Assembly (NCBI GenBank): GCA_018262775.1
Contig: JADFDU010000004.1
Location: 1-64,000 of the forward strand
Length of the DNA stretch: 64,000 nt
From: Rhodocyclaceae bacterium
GTDB lineage: Bacteria; Pseudomonadota; Gammaproteobacteria; Burkholderiales; Rhodocyclaceae
Direction of reading: 5' to 3'
The notes under the pieces were generated by a model. The model was not told the DNA's origin and ran no database searches. It saw only the letters and a list, made by a program, of their open reading frames with translations. Below, piece by piece: positions 42,577 through 51,774 of this stretch. The translations under genes were made by a program, and so were the position numbers. Each line of letters starts with the position of its first letter. The stretch's first letter is position 1.

Positions 42577-44112
42577 TCATCGTCCATGGCTCACAAAGGC
42601 ATTGCGCAAGACGTTCTTCTGCACCTTGCCCATGGCGTTGCGCGGCAGGTCATCGACAAAATGGATCCGCTTGGGAATCTTGAAATTCGCCAATTCCGCT
42701 TTCAGGACGGCGATGATCGCGGATTCAGTCGGCTGTTGCGCTGTTGCGTTACCTGCGCCGTCTTTCTTGCGGACCACCACGGCCGTGACCGCTTCGCCGA
42801 AATCGGGATGCGGTAGGCCGATAACAGCGGATTCAGCCACGCCGGGCATGGCGTCGATCAGTTCCTCGATCTCCTTCGGGTACACGTTGAGGCCGCCGGT
42901 GATCACCAGATCCTTCGAGCGCCCGCTGATCGTCACATAACCCTCCGTATCGCGCGAACCCATGTCGCCTGTCTCGAAAAAACCGTCGGCAGTGAACTCC
43001 TCCCGGGTCTTCTCAGACATGCCCCAGTAGCCGACAAAGACGTTGTCGCCCCTGACCTGGATGCGACCGATGACGCCGGGCCTGGCCGCCGTGCCGTCGG
43101 CACTGACTATCCGCAAGTCGGTGCCAGGCAACGGCAAGCCAACCGTGCCGCCGCGACGCTCACCCGCATACGGATTCGAGGTGAACATGCCGCCCTCGGT
43201 CATGCCGTAGCGCTCGAGTATCGTGTGGCCGCTGCGTATCTTGAAGTCGTCAAAGGTTTCCTTGAGCAGCGGCGCCGAGCCGGAAATGAACAGCCGCATG
43301 CGGCGGCAGGTATCGCGGCCGAAAGCCGGATCCTGCAGCAGGCGCACATAGTAGGTCGGCACGCCCATGAAGACCGTCGACTGCGGCAGCAATGCCAGCG
43401 CCCGCGCGGCGTCGAACTTCGGCTCGAAAAACATTGCCGAGCCGTTCAGCAGCGCGCAATGGCACGCGACGAACAGGCCATGCACATGAAAAATCGGCAG
43501 CATGTGCAGCAGCACGTCGCCGGGCCGGAACTGCCAGTAGCCGTGCAGCGTTTTCGCATTATGCGCAAGATTGCCGTGGCTCAGCATCGCGCCCTTGGAG
43601 CGTCCGGTGGTGCCCGAAGTGTAGAGGATCGCGGCGAGGTCCGAACTGCGCCTTGGCACTGCCTTGAACGCATCCGGCTGCGCAGCCGCCGCCGCGATCA
43701 GCGAACCGCGACCCGCGTCGTCCAGTTCCAGAACGTGCGGCACGCCGGCGCATGCGGCGAGTTCGTCCGCCAGCGCGCGCTGCGGCGGGCGACAGACGAA
43801 GAGGCCGGGGCGCGCATCCTCAAGGAAATATTCCAGCTCATGGCGCTGATAGGCCGGGTTCAGGGGCAGGAAGACCAGGCCGGCGCGAATCGCGGCGAGG
43901 TACAGCACCAGGGCCTCCGGTGTTTTTTCCACCTGGGCCGCCACCCGGTCGCCCGGCTTGAGCCCCAGTGCAACAAGCAGGTTGGCCATGCGCGCGGAGG
44001 CGCGCGCGATGTCGCCGTAGGTCCACGCGCGCCTATCGGCGAGGATCATGCAGGGCGCAGCGGGGTTCTTCGGAAAGCCCGCGGACAACAGCTGATAGAG
44101 ATTGCGATTCAT
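42577..44112 (-). CDS. matB: Malonyl-CoA synthetase-like AMP-forming ligase
   Basis: About 511 residues of the acyl-adenylate-forming superfamily. The P-loop is LYTSGTTGRSKGAML, the A5 motif ERYGMTEGGM, and the C-terminal lysine motif RNAMGKVQKN. The pattern NLYQLLSAGF, LPIFHVHGLF and LVITGGLNVYPKEIEE resembles MatB, which converts malonate, ATP and CoA to malonyl-CoA. The start is the ATG at 44112. It lies 125 bases upstream of dctPQM on the same strand, supporting import-coupled activation. Malonyl-CoA decarboxylase is not in the window; methylmalonate or another dicarboxylate is an alternative substrate. Confidence 0.82.
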   Translation of the reverse strand: MNRNLYQLLSAGFPKNPAAPCMILADRRAWTYGDIARASARMANLLVALGLKPGDRVAAQVEKTPEALVLYLAAIRAGLVFLPLNPAYQRHELEYFLEDARPGLFVCRPPQRALADELAACAGVPHVLELDDAGRGSLIAAAAAQPDAFKAVPRRSSDLAAILYTSGTTGRSKGAMLSHGNLAHNAKTLHGYWQFRPGDVLLHMLPIFHVHGLFVACHCALLNGSAMFFEPKFDAARALALLPQSTVFMGVPTYYVRLLQDPAFGRDTCRRMRLFISGSAPLLKETFDDFKIRSGHTILERYGMTEGGMFTSNPYAGERRGGTVGLPLPGTDLRIVSADGTAARPGVIGRIQVRGDNVFVGYWGMSEKTREEFTADGFFETGDMGSRDTEGYVTISGRSKDLVITGGLNVYPKEIEELIDAMPGVAESAVIGLPHPDFGEAVTAVVVRKKDGAGNATAQQPTESAIIAVLKAELANFKIPKRIHFVDDLPRNAMGKVQKNVLRNAFVSHGR

Positions 44113-44249
44113 GGGCGGATCACCGTTCGCGGTTCTGCGTTCCGGCTGCGTGGGCAATTTCGCGCAGCGGCGCCCGCCGGATCCCCCGGCAGGCAATATC
44201 TTTATGCAACATACCGGAGGCGTTTTGCGGGTGTCAAGCCGGGGCGTGG

Positions 44250-45467
44250 CTACAAGGCGTGCAAGTCCGGGATATGGCCGAAGGCGATGCGCATGGGGGC
44301 GGCATTCAGCGCGGTATGCGCGCCGCCGAAATACAGGCTGTTCCTGCCATACCGCAGGTTGATCGCATCGATGAGCGCGTTCAGCCTGTCATGGGGGCGG
44401 CCCTCGTCGAAGAGGGAGCGGGGCCGATGCCCTTGTTCGTTCAGTCGGGAAAGCGCGACGGCCACGGCCAGCGGCTGCATCCCGCGCTTCTGTGGAAATT
44501 CGCGCAGCAGGCCGTCCATTGTTTCCAGCAGTTTCAACGTGTCGCTGGTCGGTTCGAACAATACCCGGCGCTCCCAGCAGTCGCGATTGCGCATCTTGAT
44601 CTTCACCCGCAGGGCCCCGGCGATGCAGCCGTAGCTGCGCAGCCGCATGGCGGCCTTTTGCAGCAGGCGATGCATGACCGAGAAGGCCGCGGGCGGCGTG
44701 CGCAGCTCAGGCGGCAGCACGTGCGAGTGGCTGACACTGCCGCGCCGCGAGGGCAGCTCAGCCATCTCCTCGCCGCGCAACCGGGCGTAGACCCGCTCGC
44801 CCTCGATGCTGCCCCAGGCGTGCCGCAAGTCCTCCCTGCCGGCGGCGCACAGCTCGCGCACGGTGCGGATGTTGCTGCGTCCCAGACGTTGCTCCATTGC
44901 CTGTCCGATACCGCACAATTCACGCAGCGCGAGGCCATAAAGACAGCCGGGAAGGTCCGCCGCCTCGATGACGACGCATCCATCGGGCTTCTGCATGTCC
45001 GAGGCGACCTTGGCAAGGAACACATTGGGCGCGATGCCGATCGAACAGCGCAGCTCGCTGCCGACGCGCGCGGCGATGGCGCGCTTGATCTGATCCGCCA
45101 GGGCGCGGGCGCGTTCGCGCTTGCGGTCACTGCCCGTAAGCCGGCAGGCCACCTCGTCGATCGACATGACCCGCTCGACATGCAGACAGGACTCGATCGC
45201 CTCGACGAGCTTGTGGTGCAGCTCGACATACACCGCCGGCCTGGCCTCGACGAAGCAGATATCCGGGCAGCGTTTCCGCGCGTCGGCAACGAGCGTCCCG
45301 GTCTTTACGCCAAAGTGCTTGGCTTCGTAGCTTGCGGCAATGCAGCAGGTGGTTTCCGCCAGCACCGGCAGCACGGCCACCGGCCTGCCGCGCAACTCCG
45401 GCCGCAATTGCTGCTCGGCCGAGGCGAAATAGGAATTGAAGTCGACGTAAAGGGCGCGCAGCGGCAT
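44250..45467 (-). CDS. Y-family (translesion) DNA polymerase
   Basis: A 405-residue DinB/UmuC-superfamily polymerase. Catalytic carboxylates are visible in YVDFNSYFASAEQQ (residues 7-20, with the steric-gate aromatic region) and in MSIDEVA (about 99-105). The helix-hairpin-helix region contains LCGIGQAMEQRLG, and a little-finger domain follows. It is not next to umuD, lexA or imuA/dnaE2. It ends without a recognisable beta-clamp pentapeptide. Same strand as matB but separated by 137 bases. Confidence 0.85.
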   Translation of the reverse strand: MPLRALYVDFNSYFASAEQQLRPELRGRPVAVLPVLAETTCCIAASYEAKHFGVKTGTLVADARKRCPDICFVEARPAVYVELHHKLVEAIESCLHVERVMSIDEVACRLTGSDRKRERARALADQIKRAIAARVGSELRCSIGIAPNVFLAKVASDMQKPDGCVVIEAADLPGCLYGLALRELCGIGQAMEQRLGRSNIRTVRELCAAGREDLRHAWGSIEGERVYARLRGEEMAELPSRRGSVSHSHVLPPELRTPPAAFSVMHRLLQKAAMRLRSYGCIAGALRVKIKMRNRDCWERRVLFEPTSDTLKLLETMDGLLREFPQKRGMQPLAVAVALSRLNEQGHRPRSLFDEGRPHDRLNALIDAINLRYGRNSLYFGGAHTALNAAPMRIAFGHIPDLHAL

Positions 45468-45482
45468 GGGAAGAAAAAAGCG

Positions 45483-45506
45483 AAAGTCAGTCTCCGCAGT
45501 ACGGCG
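45483..45506 (+). repeat. Bipartite motif copy (intergenic)
   Basis: AAAGTCAG, ten bases, then ACGGCG, in the 56-base gap between the polymerase start and the upstream secreted-protein stop. Perfect blocks. Confidence 0.75.
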
Positions 45507-45523
45507 AAGCAGGTGCTTCGCCG

Positions 45524-45931
45524 TCAGTTACAGACGAGCGTCGTGCCGAACTGATGGCAGATGCGGCTGCCGGCGGCGGGCGCGACGATCACCGTCGCGC
45601 CTTGCAGGGCTGGATTGGCGTACGGGTTCGCCGGGGTTGTCGGGATAATCGGCAGCACGGGCAGCGTTCCCTGGGTGCCCGCTGCGGTATAGGGCGCGTT
45701 GAGCGTAGGCAGCGCGTTGTTCTGCTGCAGCGGATTGGGCAGGGACGGGAGCGATTGGGACACGGGCGGACTGGAATGGGTGATGATCGCTGTGTTGTTG
45801 TTGCGGTGGATGATCGTGCCGCCGCTGCAATAGGTCTTGCCGTGACCGATGTCCCTGCAATAGGTCACCTGCCCTTGCGCCACCGAAGCGGCGGCAATCA
45901 GAAAAACGACCAGGGACAATTCGCGCTTCAT
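45524..45931 (-). CDS. Hypothetical secreted protein, Pro/Asn-rich
   Basis: About 135 residues with a Sec signal (hydrophobic LSLVVFLIAAASVAQG). The mature part starts with a cysteine-containing module (TYCRDIGHGKTYCSGG), passes through a proline/asparagine/leucine-rich low-complexity middle, and ends with CHQFGTTLVCN. Four cysteines could form two disulfides. No known domain. It follows dadA by seven bases and is probably cotranscribed. Confidence 0.6.
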   Translation of the reverse strand: MKRELSLVVFLIAAASVAQGQVTYCRDIGHGKTYCSGGTIIHRNNNTAIITHSSPPVSQSLPSLPNPLQQNNALPTLNAPYTAAGTQGTLPVLPIIPTTPANPYANPALQGATVIVAPAAGSRICHQFGTTLVCN

Positions 45932-45938
45932 TCTTTCA

Positions 45939-47195
45939 TTATAGATTGAGAAACGGGAATGCGATGCGGGAAGGTTCACCGCCGATGATGCCGGCAATGG
46001 CCTGGCCCGAACCGCAGGCCAGTGTCCAGCCGAGGGTGCCGTGGCCGGTGTTGAAAAAGAGGTTGCCTGGCCTGCCGCGGCCAATCACGGGCACATTGCC
46101 TGGTGTGGCCGGGCGCAGTCCGGCCCAGTACTCGGCCTCGCCGGATGCTTCAATGTGCGGGAAGAGCTGCTCGGCCCGGCGCAGGATGGCCGCGCAGCGG
46201 GCAGGATTGACGCTCGTATCGTAGCCGGTCAGCTCGGCCGTGCCGGCGACACGCAGCCGATTACCCAGGCGGGAACAGACGATGCGGCGGGATTCATCCG
46301 TAATGCTGACATAGGGCGCATCCGCGTCTGCGGCCAGCGGCAGCGTCACCGAGTAGCCCTTGACGGGATAGATCGGCAGGAAATTACCCAGGGGACGAAC
46401 CAGTGCTGCGCTGTAGCTCCCCAGGGCCACCAGAAAGACGTCTGCCGCGATCAGCTCGGCCGCGCCGTCTTCATTGACAGCGCGTGCGGCGGCAACCTTC
46501 CCCTCGCCGGTGAGCAAGGATTCGATGCGCAGCCCATAGCGGAACGCCACACCGGCATGCAGGCAGAGCGCGGCCAGGTTCTGCGTAAACGCCAGCGCAT
46601 CGCCCGATTCGTCTTCCGGTGCATACAGTCCGCCGAGTATCGGCTCGCGGCAATGCGCCAGTGCCGGCTCGATGGCCAGGCAGCCGCGCGCATCAAGCAA
46701 CTCCGCGCGCATGCCGAAGCCTTGCAGCAGCGCGGCGCGCTCCCCTGCCTGGGCGTGGTCGCGGGACGAGAAGAAGAGGTGCAAAATGCCCTTCTCGAGC
46801 CGATCGTATTCGAGACCGGTTTCAGTCTGCAACGCGTGCAGGCAGGCGCGGCTGTGCAGGGCAAGCCGGGCAATGGCGTCAGTATTGCGCCGCGTGCGGC
46901 CGGGCAGGCATTCACGCAGGAAGCGCAGTCCCCAGGACCACTGGCGCCAGTCGAGGCGCGGGCGAAACAGCAGGGGCGCATCCTCGCGGCCCAGCCAGCG
47001 CAGGACCTGGCCGGGCGCGCCGGGATTGGCCCAGGGTTCAGGATGGCTGATGGATATCTGGCCGCCGTTGGCGTAGCTGGTCTCCAGCCCCGCTGCGGGC
47101 TGCCTCTCGATGACCGTGACGGTGTGGCCTGCCTGCCGCAGATACCAGGCGCTGGCGACGCCAGTCAAGCCGGCGCCAAGGACGATGACGTGCAT
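45939..47195 (-). CDS. dadA: D-amino acid dehydrogenase (DadA-like)
   Basis: Flavoprotein oxidising D-amino acids to 2-oxo acids and ammonia, feeding electrons to the respiratory chain. About 418 residues: FAD dinucleotide motif VIVLGAGLTGVASAWYL at the N-terminus, ETSYANGGQIS, and the C-terminal GHGTLGWTLACGSG. The ATG at 47195 is preferred over a TTG three codons upstream. Divergent from msrA with about 145 bases between. No alr/dadX racemase is adjacent. Confidence 0.9.
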   Translation of the reverse strand: MHVIVLGAGLTGVASAWYLRQAGHTVTVIERQPAAGLETSYANGGQISISHPEPWANPGAPGQVLRWLGREDAPLLFRPRLDWRQWSWGLRFLRECLPGRTRRNTDAIARLALHSRACLHALQTETGLEYDRLEKGILHLFFSSRDHAQAGERAALLQGFGMRAELLDARGCLAIEPALAHCREPILGGLYAPEDESGDALAFTQNLAALCLHAGVAFRYGLRIESLLTGEGKVAAARAVNEDGAAELIAADVFLVALGSYSAALVRPLGNFLPIYPVKGYSVTLPLAADADAPYVSITDESRRIVCSRLGNRLRVAGTAELTGYDTSVNPARCAAILRRAEQLFPHIEASGEAEYWAGLRPATPGNVPVIGRGRPGNLFFNTGHGTLGWTLACGSGQAIAGIIGGEPSRIAFPFLNL

Positions 47196-47339
47196 GACGG
47201 GCAATTCTATCCGCTTGCGAGGATGCGCGAAGCGCCGAAAATGCGGATAATTGCAGCATCCACCCCACGGCTACAGGAACGCGATCGATGCGACGCCACG
47301 CTTTCAGGCAGGCCCAAGGCAAGAAAATGAGTGCCGGCA

Positions 47340-47900
47340 ATGACGCCTGACACGCCATCCGCCGGGCGCGAACTCGCCACGCTCGGAGGCGGCTGCTTCT
47401 GGTGCCTTGAAGCAGTGTTTGAAGAACTGGCAGGTGTGGAGAGCGTCGTTTCAGGCTATACCGGCGGGCATGTCGCCCATCCCGACTACGCCCAGGTATG
47501 CAGCGGCAACAGCGGCCATGCCGAAGTCGTGCAGGTGAGTTTCGATCCCGCACAGATCACCTACCGCGAGCTGCTTGAGGTGTTTTTCACCATCCACGAT
47601 CCGACCACGCTGAACCGCCAAGGCAACGACGTCGGCACGCAGTACCGCTCGGCGATCTATTTCCACTCGCCGCAGCAGCAGGCCGAGGCACAGGCCCTGC
47701 TGAGTGAATTGGCTGCGGAAAATACCTTCGCTGCGCCCATGGTGACGACGTTGTCGCCGGCCGCAACCTTCTACCCGGCCGAGGATCATCATCAGCGCTA
47801 TTTCCGCAATAACGAACGGCAGCCCTACTGCCAGTTCGTCGTGGCGCCCAAACTGGTGAAGTTCCGCCAGCGGTTCGCGGCGAAGCGCAAGGTAAAATAA
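47340..47900 (+). CDS. msrA: Peptide-methionine (S)-S-oxide reductase
   Basis: Repairs methionine sulfoxide in proteins. About 186 residues with the active-site [12 protein letters not shown] near the N-terminus and [27 protein letters not shown] and AEDHHQRYF. The resolving cysteine is likely the one in QPYCQFVV. The ATG at 47340 is chosen; a GTG at 47331 would add three residues. Followed 22 bases later by an FKBP gene, plausibly one operon. Confidence 0.95.
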   Translation: MTPDTPSAGRELATLGGGCFWCLEAVFEELAGVESVVSGYTGGHVAHPDYAQVCSGNSGHAEVVQVSFDPAQITYRELLEVFFTIHDPTTLNRQGNDVGTQYRSAIYFHSPQQQAEAQALLSELAAENTFAAPMVTTLSPAATFYPAEDHHQRYFRNNERQPYCQFVVAPKLVKFRQRFAAKRKVK

Positions 47901-47922
47901 CCTTTTCCCGAAAGGATGCAGC

Positions 47923-48267
47923 ATGAGCCAGACCACCACCCCCAGCGGATTGATTTATGAAGACGTCACGCTCGGCAGCGGCGCCGTCGCTGCGCTCGGC
48001 CAGACTGTTTCCGTGCATTACACCGGCTGGCTGACGGACGGCACGAAGTTCGACTCGAGCAAGGACCGCAACGAACCGTTCGAATTCTCGCTTGGTGCCG
48101 GCTACGTGATCCGCGGCTGGGACGAGGGCGTGCAGGGCATGCAGGTCGGCGGCGTACGCAAGCTGACTATTGCGCCCGAGCTGGGCTACGGCGCCCGCGG
48201 CGCCGGCGGCGTCATCCCGCCCAATGCGACCCTGGTGTTCGAGGTGGAATTACTCGTATTGCATTGA
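47923..48267 (+). CDS. FKBP-type peptidyl-prolyl isomerase
   Basis: A 114-residue single-domain FKBP with [30 protein letters not shown] and [20 protein letters not shown]. The active-site aromatic pocket residues are present. No signal peptide, so cytoplasmic. Ribosome site AAAGGA upstream. It likely accelerates proline isomerisation during folding; small cytosolic FKBPs are common in betaproteobacteria. Confidence 0.94.
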   Translation: MSQTTTPSGLIYEDVTLGSGAVAALGQTVSVHYTGWLTDGTKFDSSKDRNEPFEFSLGAGYVIRGWDEGVQGMQVGGVRKLTIAPELGYGARGAGGVIPPNATLVFEVELLVLH

Positions 48268-48385
48268 TCTGCAGGGATATGCCGGCACGGCGTGCTCGCG
48301 TAGAATGCATTCCGCTGTCGCCAATGACCCATTGACACATTGATCCGGCAGCACCAACCAGAACAACTCGACACCAGGACACACC

Positions 48386-49012
48386 ATGTTTGGTAGCTTC
48401 ATGCCCAAGGAGGGCCGTTTTTTCGACCATTTCGTCGACCTGGCCGAGCATATCGTACGGGCCAGCAAGGAACTCGATGAATTGATGGGCTGCTTCGACG
48501 ACGTCGAGCGGCGCGCCTACAACATCGAATCCATCGAGAAGAACGGCGACAAGATCACGCACGCTGCGGTTGAGCTGCTGCATACAACCTTCATCACGCC
48601 GCTCGATCGCGAGCACATCCACGGACTGATCACCAACATGGACGACATTCTCGATCTCATCGAGGACGTGGCCCAGTCGTTGTTCCTCTACGACGTGCGC
48701 GAGGTGACCCCCGAGGCGCGCAAGCTTGCCGGCATCTGCGTCGCCTGCGCGGAAAAGGTCAAGGAAGCGGTGAGCCTGCTCTCCGACATGAAGAACGCAC
48801 ACACCATCATGGCCGTGTGCCAGGAGGTCGACCGCCTCGAGTCGGAGGCGGACCACGTCATGCGCGCGGCCATGGCCAAGCTCTTCCGCGACGAACCTGA
48901 CGTGCGCCAGGTCATCAAGCTGCGCTCGATCTACGAAATGCTGGAAGCCATCACCGACCGCTGCGAAGACGTGGCGAACCTCATTGAGGGCATTGTCCTC
49001 GAGAATTCGTAA
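48386..49012 (+). CDS. DUF47 / PhoU-like phosphate transport accessory protein
   Basis: A 208-residue all-helical protein of the DUF47 (TIGR00153) family. The start FMPKEGRFFDHFVDLAEH and the acidic metal-binding-like motifs TPLDREHIHGLITNMDDILD and YEMLEAITDRCEDVANLIE are typical. These proteins are encoded beside Pit transporters and are thought to regulate them. The Pit gene follows after 26 bases. The 118-base gap upstream (48268-48385) shows no clear promoter. Confidence 0.9.
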   Translation: MFGSFMPKEGRFFDHFVDLAEHIVRASKELDELMGCFDDVERRAYNIESIEKNGDKITHAAVELLHTTFITPLDREHIHGLITNMDDILDLIEDVAQSLFLYDVREVTPEARKLAGICVACAEKVKEAVSLLSDMKNAHTIMAVCQEVDRLESEADHVMRAAMAKLFRDEPDVRQVIKLRSIYEMLEAITDRCEDVANLIEGIVLENS

Positions 49013-49038
49013 TCCGCAGCTTCAACGGTACGGCCCCC

Positions 49039-50034
49039 ATGAGCTTCGAGGTTTTTGTCTTTCTCATCGTCCTCGCCCTGGCGTTCGACTTCATGAACGG
49101 GTTTCATGATGCGGCGAATTCCATTGCCACGGTCGTGTCCACCGGCGTGCTGCGGCCGCACCATGCCGTGGCCTTCGCCGCCTTCTTCAACTTTGCCGCC
49201 CTCTTCATTTTCCATCTCAAGGTGGCTGCCACCATCGGCAAGGGCATCGTCGACCCGGCCTTCGTCGATCACTACGTGATTTTCGGCGCGCTGGTGGGCG
49301 CGCTCGCCTGGAACATCCTCACCTGGTACTACGGCCTGCCCTCGAGCTCCTCGCATGCCCTCATTGGCGGCCTGATCGGCGCCATCGTCGCCAAGGTCGG
49401 CACGGTCGGGCTGATCGGCTCCGGCATCGGCAAGACGCTGCTGTTCATTGTCATTTCTCCCGCGCTGGGTTTCCTTCTCGGTGGCATGCTGATGCTCATG
49501 GTGTCCTGGCTGTTCAGGCGAATGCCGCCTTCGCGCGTGGACCGCTGGTTCAAGCGGCTGCAGCTCATCTCCGCCAGCTATTACAGTCTCGGCCATGGTG
49601 CCAACGATGCACAGAAAACCATCGGCATCATCTGGCTGCTCATGATCTCCGGCGGCTATCTGTCGGCCGATGCCGCACGCCCGCCCAACTGGGTGATCCT
49701 GTCCTGCTACGTGGCGATTGCACTGGGCACGATGTTCGGCGGCTGGCGCATCGTCAAGACCATGGGGCAGCGGCTGACCAAGATCAAGCCGGTCGGCGGC
49801 TTCTGCGCCGAGACCGGTGGCGCCATCACGCTGACGATCGCCTCCCTCGCCGGCATTCCGGTGTCCACGACGCACACCATCACCGGCGCCATCATCGGCG
49901 TCGGCTCTTCGCGAAAACTCAGGGCGGTGCGCTGGGGCCTGGCCGGCAACATCGTCTGGGCCTGGATCCTCACCATTCCCTGCTCGGCCTTCACGGCCGC
50001 CGTCGCCTGGTTCATCGGCCAGGCCTATCTCTGA
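49039..50034 (+). CDS. pit: Low-affinity inorganic phosphate transporter (Pit family)
   Basis: A 331-residue protein with about ten membrane helices. It has the duplicated PiT signatures: FDFMNGFHDAANSIATVVSTGVL at the N-terminus (named only for location) and SYYSLGHGANDAQKTIGII in the second half. The large central loop of E. coli PitA is absent, as in the short Pit forms paired with DUF47 proteins. Expected to import metal-phosphate with protons. Confidence 0.93.
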   Translation: MSFEVFVFLIVLALAFDFMNGFHDAANSIATVVSTGVLRPHHAVAFAAFFNFAALFIFHLKVAATIGKGIVDPAFVDHYVIFGALVGALAWNILTWYYGLPSSSSHALIGGLIGAIVAKVGTVGLIGSGIGKTLLFIVISPALGFLLGGMLMLMVSWLFRRMPPSRVDRWFKRLQLISASYYSLGHGANDAQKTIGIIWLLMISGGYLSADAARPPNWVILSCYVAIALGTMFGGWRIVKTMGQRLTKIKPVGGFCAETGGAITLTIASLAGIPVSTTHTITGAIIGVGSSRKLRAVRWGLAGNIVWAWILTIPCSAFTAAVAWFIGQAYL

Positions 50035-50078
50035 AGCCAGGTTGCTGGAATCCGGCGGCACCCTGCGGGGTACTGGGC

Positions 50079-51023
50079 ATGCCAAACATCACCGACTACG
50101 AACACGGCATCAGCGCCATCGATTCGGGTTTCGGCCGGTCGCAACTGGCGGCCATCCACCTCATCGTCGAGGATGACCATGCCGCCCTGGTCGACACCGG
50201 CACCAACGCCTCACTGCCCATCGTGCTGGATGCACTCAAGGCCAAGGGGCTGACGCCGGAGCAAGTCGAGTACATCATCCTCACCCACATCCACCTCGAC
50301 CATGCCGGCGGCGCGGGTGCGCTGATGCAGGCCCTGCCCCATGCCTGCCTGACGGTGCACCCGCGCGGCGCGCGTCATATGGCCGATCCTGCCAGGCTGG
50401 TAGCCGGCACCAACGCCGTCTACGGTGAAGCGCAAGCCCGGCAGATGTATGGCGAGATCCTGCCGGTTCCGGCCGAACGCATACTGGAGACGTCCGAGGG
50501 AACCACGATCCGTCTCGGTGGCAGGGAACTGGCCTTTCTCGACACGCCCGGCCATGCCCGCCACCACGTTTGCATCCGTGATGGCCGCTCCGGCCACATT
50601 TTTGCCGGCGACATGTTCGGTCTGTCCTACCGCGAGCTGGACAGCGACAGCCGGCAGTTCGTCTTCCCGACCACCACGCCGGTGCAGTTCGAGCCGGCGG
50701 CCATGCACGCCTCGATCGACCGGCTCCTCGCCCTGAGGCCGGAGGCGATCTACGTCACCCACTACGGCCGCGTACAGGACGTGCCGCGACTCGGCGCCGA
50801 TCTGCACCGGCTCATCGACGCACACGTCGCCGTCGCCCTGCGCCATCGCGATGCAGGCACGAAACGCCATGACCTGATCAAGGACGGCCTTGTCGCCCTC
50901 CTCCTCGGAGAGGCGCAGCAACACGGCTGGAGAATGGCGCCAGACGCGCTTCTCCGGCTGATGGCGGTCGACGTCGAACTCAACGCGCAGGGACTCGGTA
51001 CCTGGCTCGACAGCGGCGCGTGA
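50079..51023 (+). CDS. MBL-fold metallo-hydrolase
   Basis: A 314-residue metallo-beta-lactamase-fold protein. The dinuclear metal motif is THIHLDHAGG (about 68-77). Further ligands are in TPGHARHHVC and the C-terminal VTHYG, with DMFG in between. Substrate unknown; the family includes glyoxalase II-like and ester or lactone hydrolases. It stands alone 45 bases after pit. No signal peptide. Confidence 0.85.
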   Translation: MPNITDYEHGISAIDSGFGRSQLAAIHLIVEDDHAALVDTGTNASLPIVLDALKAKGLTPEQVEYIILTHIHLDHAGGAGALMQALPHACLTVHPRGARHMADPARLVAGTNAVYGEAQARQMYGEILPVPAERILETSEGTTIRLGGRELAFLDTPGHARHHVCIRDGRSGHIFAGDMFGLSYRELDSDSRQFVFPTTTPVQFEPAAMHASIDRLLALRPEAIYVTHYGRVQDVPRLGADLHRLIDAHVAVALRHRDAGTKRHDLIKDGLVALLLGEAQQHGWRMAPDALLRLMAVDVELNAQGLGTWLDSGA

Positions 51024-51216
51024 TGCGGCCTGCAAAAACCGGAGTCGCTTCCGCCCAATCAAGACGGATGCAACAGCAGAGTGAAAAAAGTTGCATTCCC
51101 CTCTGAAAAACGATTGACAAATCGTTCTGGCATGAGCATGCTTCGCTCCATTCTTGCTGCGTACCGCAAGGAGATTCGTGGTGTTTTCAGGTGTAATCAC
51201 TATTCAGGAGGTGAAG

Positions 51217-51690
51217 ATGGCCACAGCCAAAAAAGCAGCGCCGAAGAAGCCCGCTGCGAAGAAACCCGCAGCAAAGAAACCCGCCGCCAAAAAACCGGTA
51301 GCCAAGAAAGCCGCACCGAAGAAAGCCGCCGCAAAAAAACCGGCAGCCAAAAAGGCCCCCGCCAAGAAAGCAGCGCCAAAGAAGGTTGCTGCGAAGAAGC
51401 CTGCCAAGAAAGCCGTTGCCAAGAAACCGGCCGTCAAGCGCAAGCCCAATCCCGCTTTCATGAAGCCGATGACCCCCAGCGCCGTGCTGGCCGCCGTTGT
51501 TGGCGCCATACCGATTCCGCGCACGGAAGTCACCAAAAAAATATGGGACTACATCAAGAAGAACAAGCTGCAGGATGCCATCAACCGGCGCATGATCAAT
51601 GCGGACGAGAAGCTCAAGTCCATCTTCGGCGGCAAAGGTCAGGTCTCGATGTTCGAGATGACCAAGCACGTCAATAAGCACCTGAAGTAA
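51217..51690 (+). CDS. SWIB/MDM2-domain protein with histone H1-like lysine/alanine-rich tail
   Basis: A 157-residue protein. Residues about 4-75 are tandem AAPKK/KKPAA repeats resembling the C-terminal domain of histone H1, while about 80-157 form a SWIB domain (MTPSAVLAAVVG, RTEVTKKIWDYIKKNKLQD). Such fusions are known in chlamydiae and some betaproteobacteria and are expected to bind DNA and compact or organise the nucleoid. Start ATG at 51217 with a perfect AGGAGG. A TTGACA at 51114 may be part of its promoter. A strong terminator follows. Confidence 0.88.
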   Translation: MATAKKAAPKKPAAKKPAAKKPAAKKPVAKKAAPKKAAAKKPAAKKAPAKKAAPKKVAAKKPAKKAVAKKPAVKRKPNPAFMKPMTPSAVLAAVVGAIPIPRTEVTKKIWDYIKKNKLQDAINRRMINADEKLKSIFGGKGQVSMFEMTKHVNKHLK

Positions 51691-51709
51691 GCGCAAGCGA
51701 TTTCTTGCG

Positions 51710-51743
51710 ACGCCCTCCCTCCAGACGGAGCGAGGGCGTTTTC
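51710..51743 (+). terminator. Rho-independent terminator of the SWIB/H1-like gene
   Basis: The stem ACGCCCTC/GAGGGCGT is extended by CTCC/GGAG around an AGAC loop and followed by TTTTC, 20 bases after the stop. Confidence 0.8.
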
Positions 51744-51774
51744 ATTTGCGGGCACGCAAGGCCCCCCGGGGCTG

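Noticed and set aside
51230-51440. AAGAAACCGGC-type tandem repeats as a possible repeat array
   Set aside because: They are the in-frame Lys/Ala/Pro codons of the H1-like tail, not an independent repeat element.
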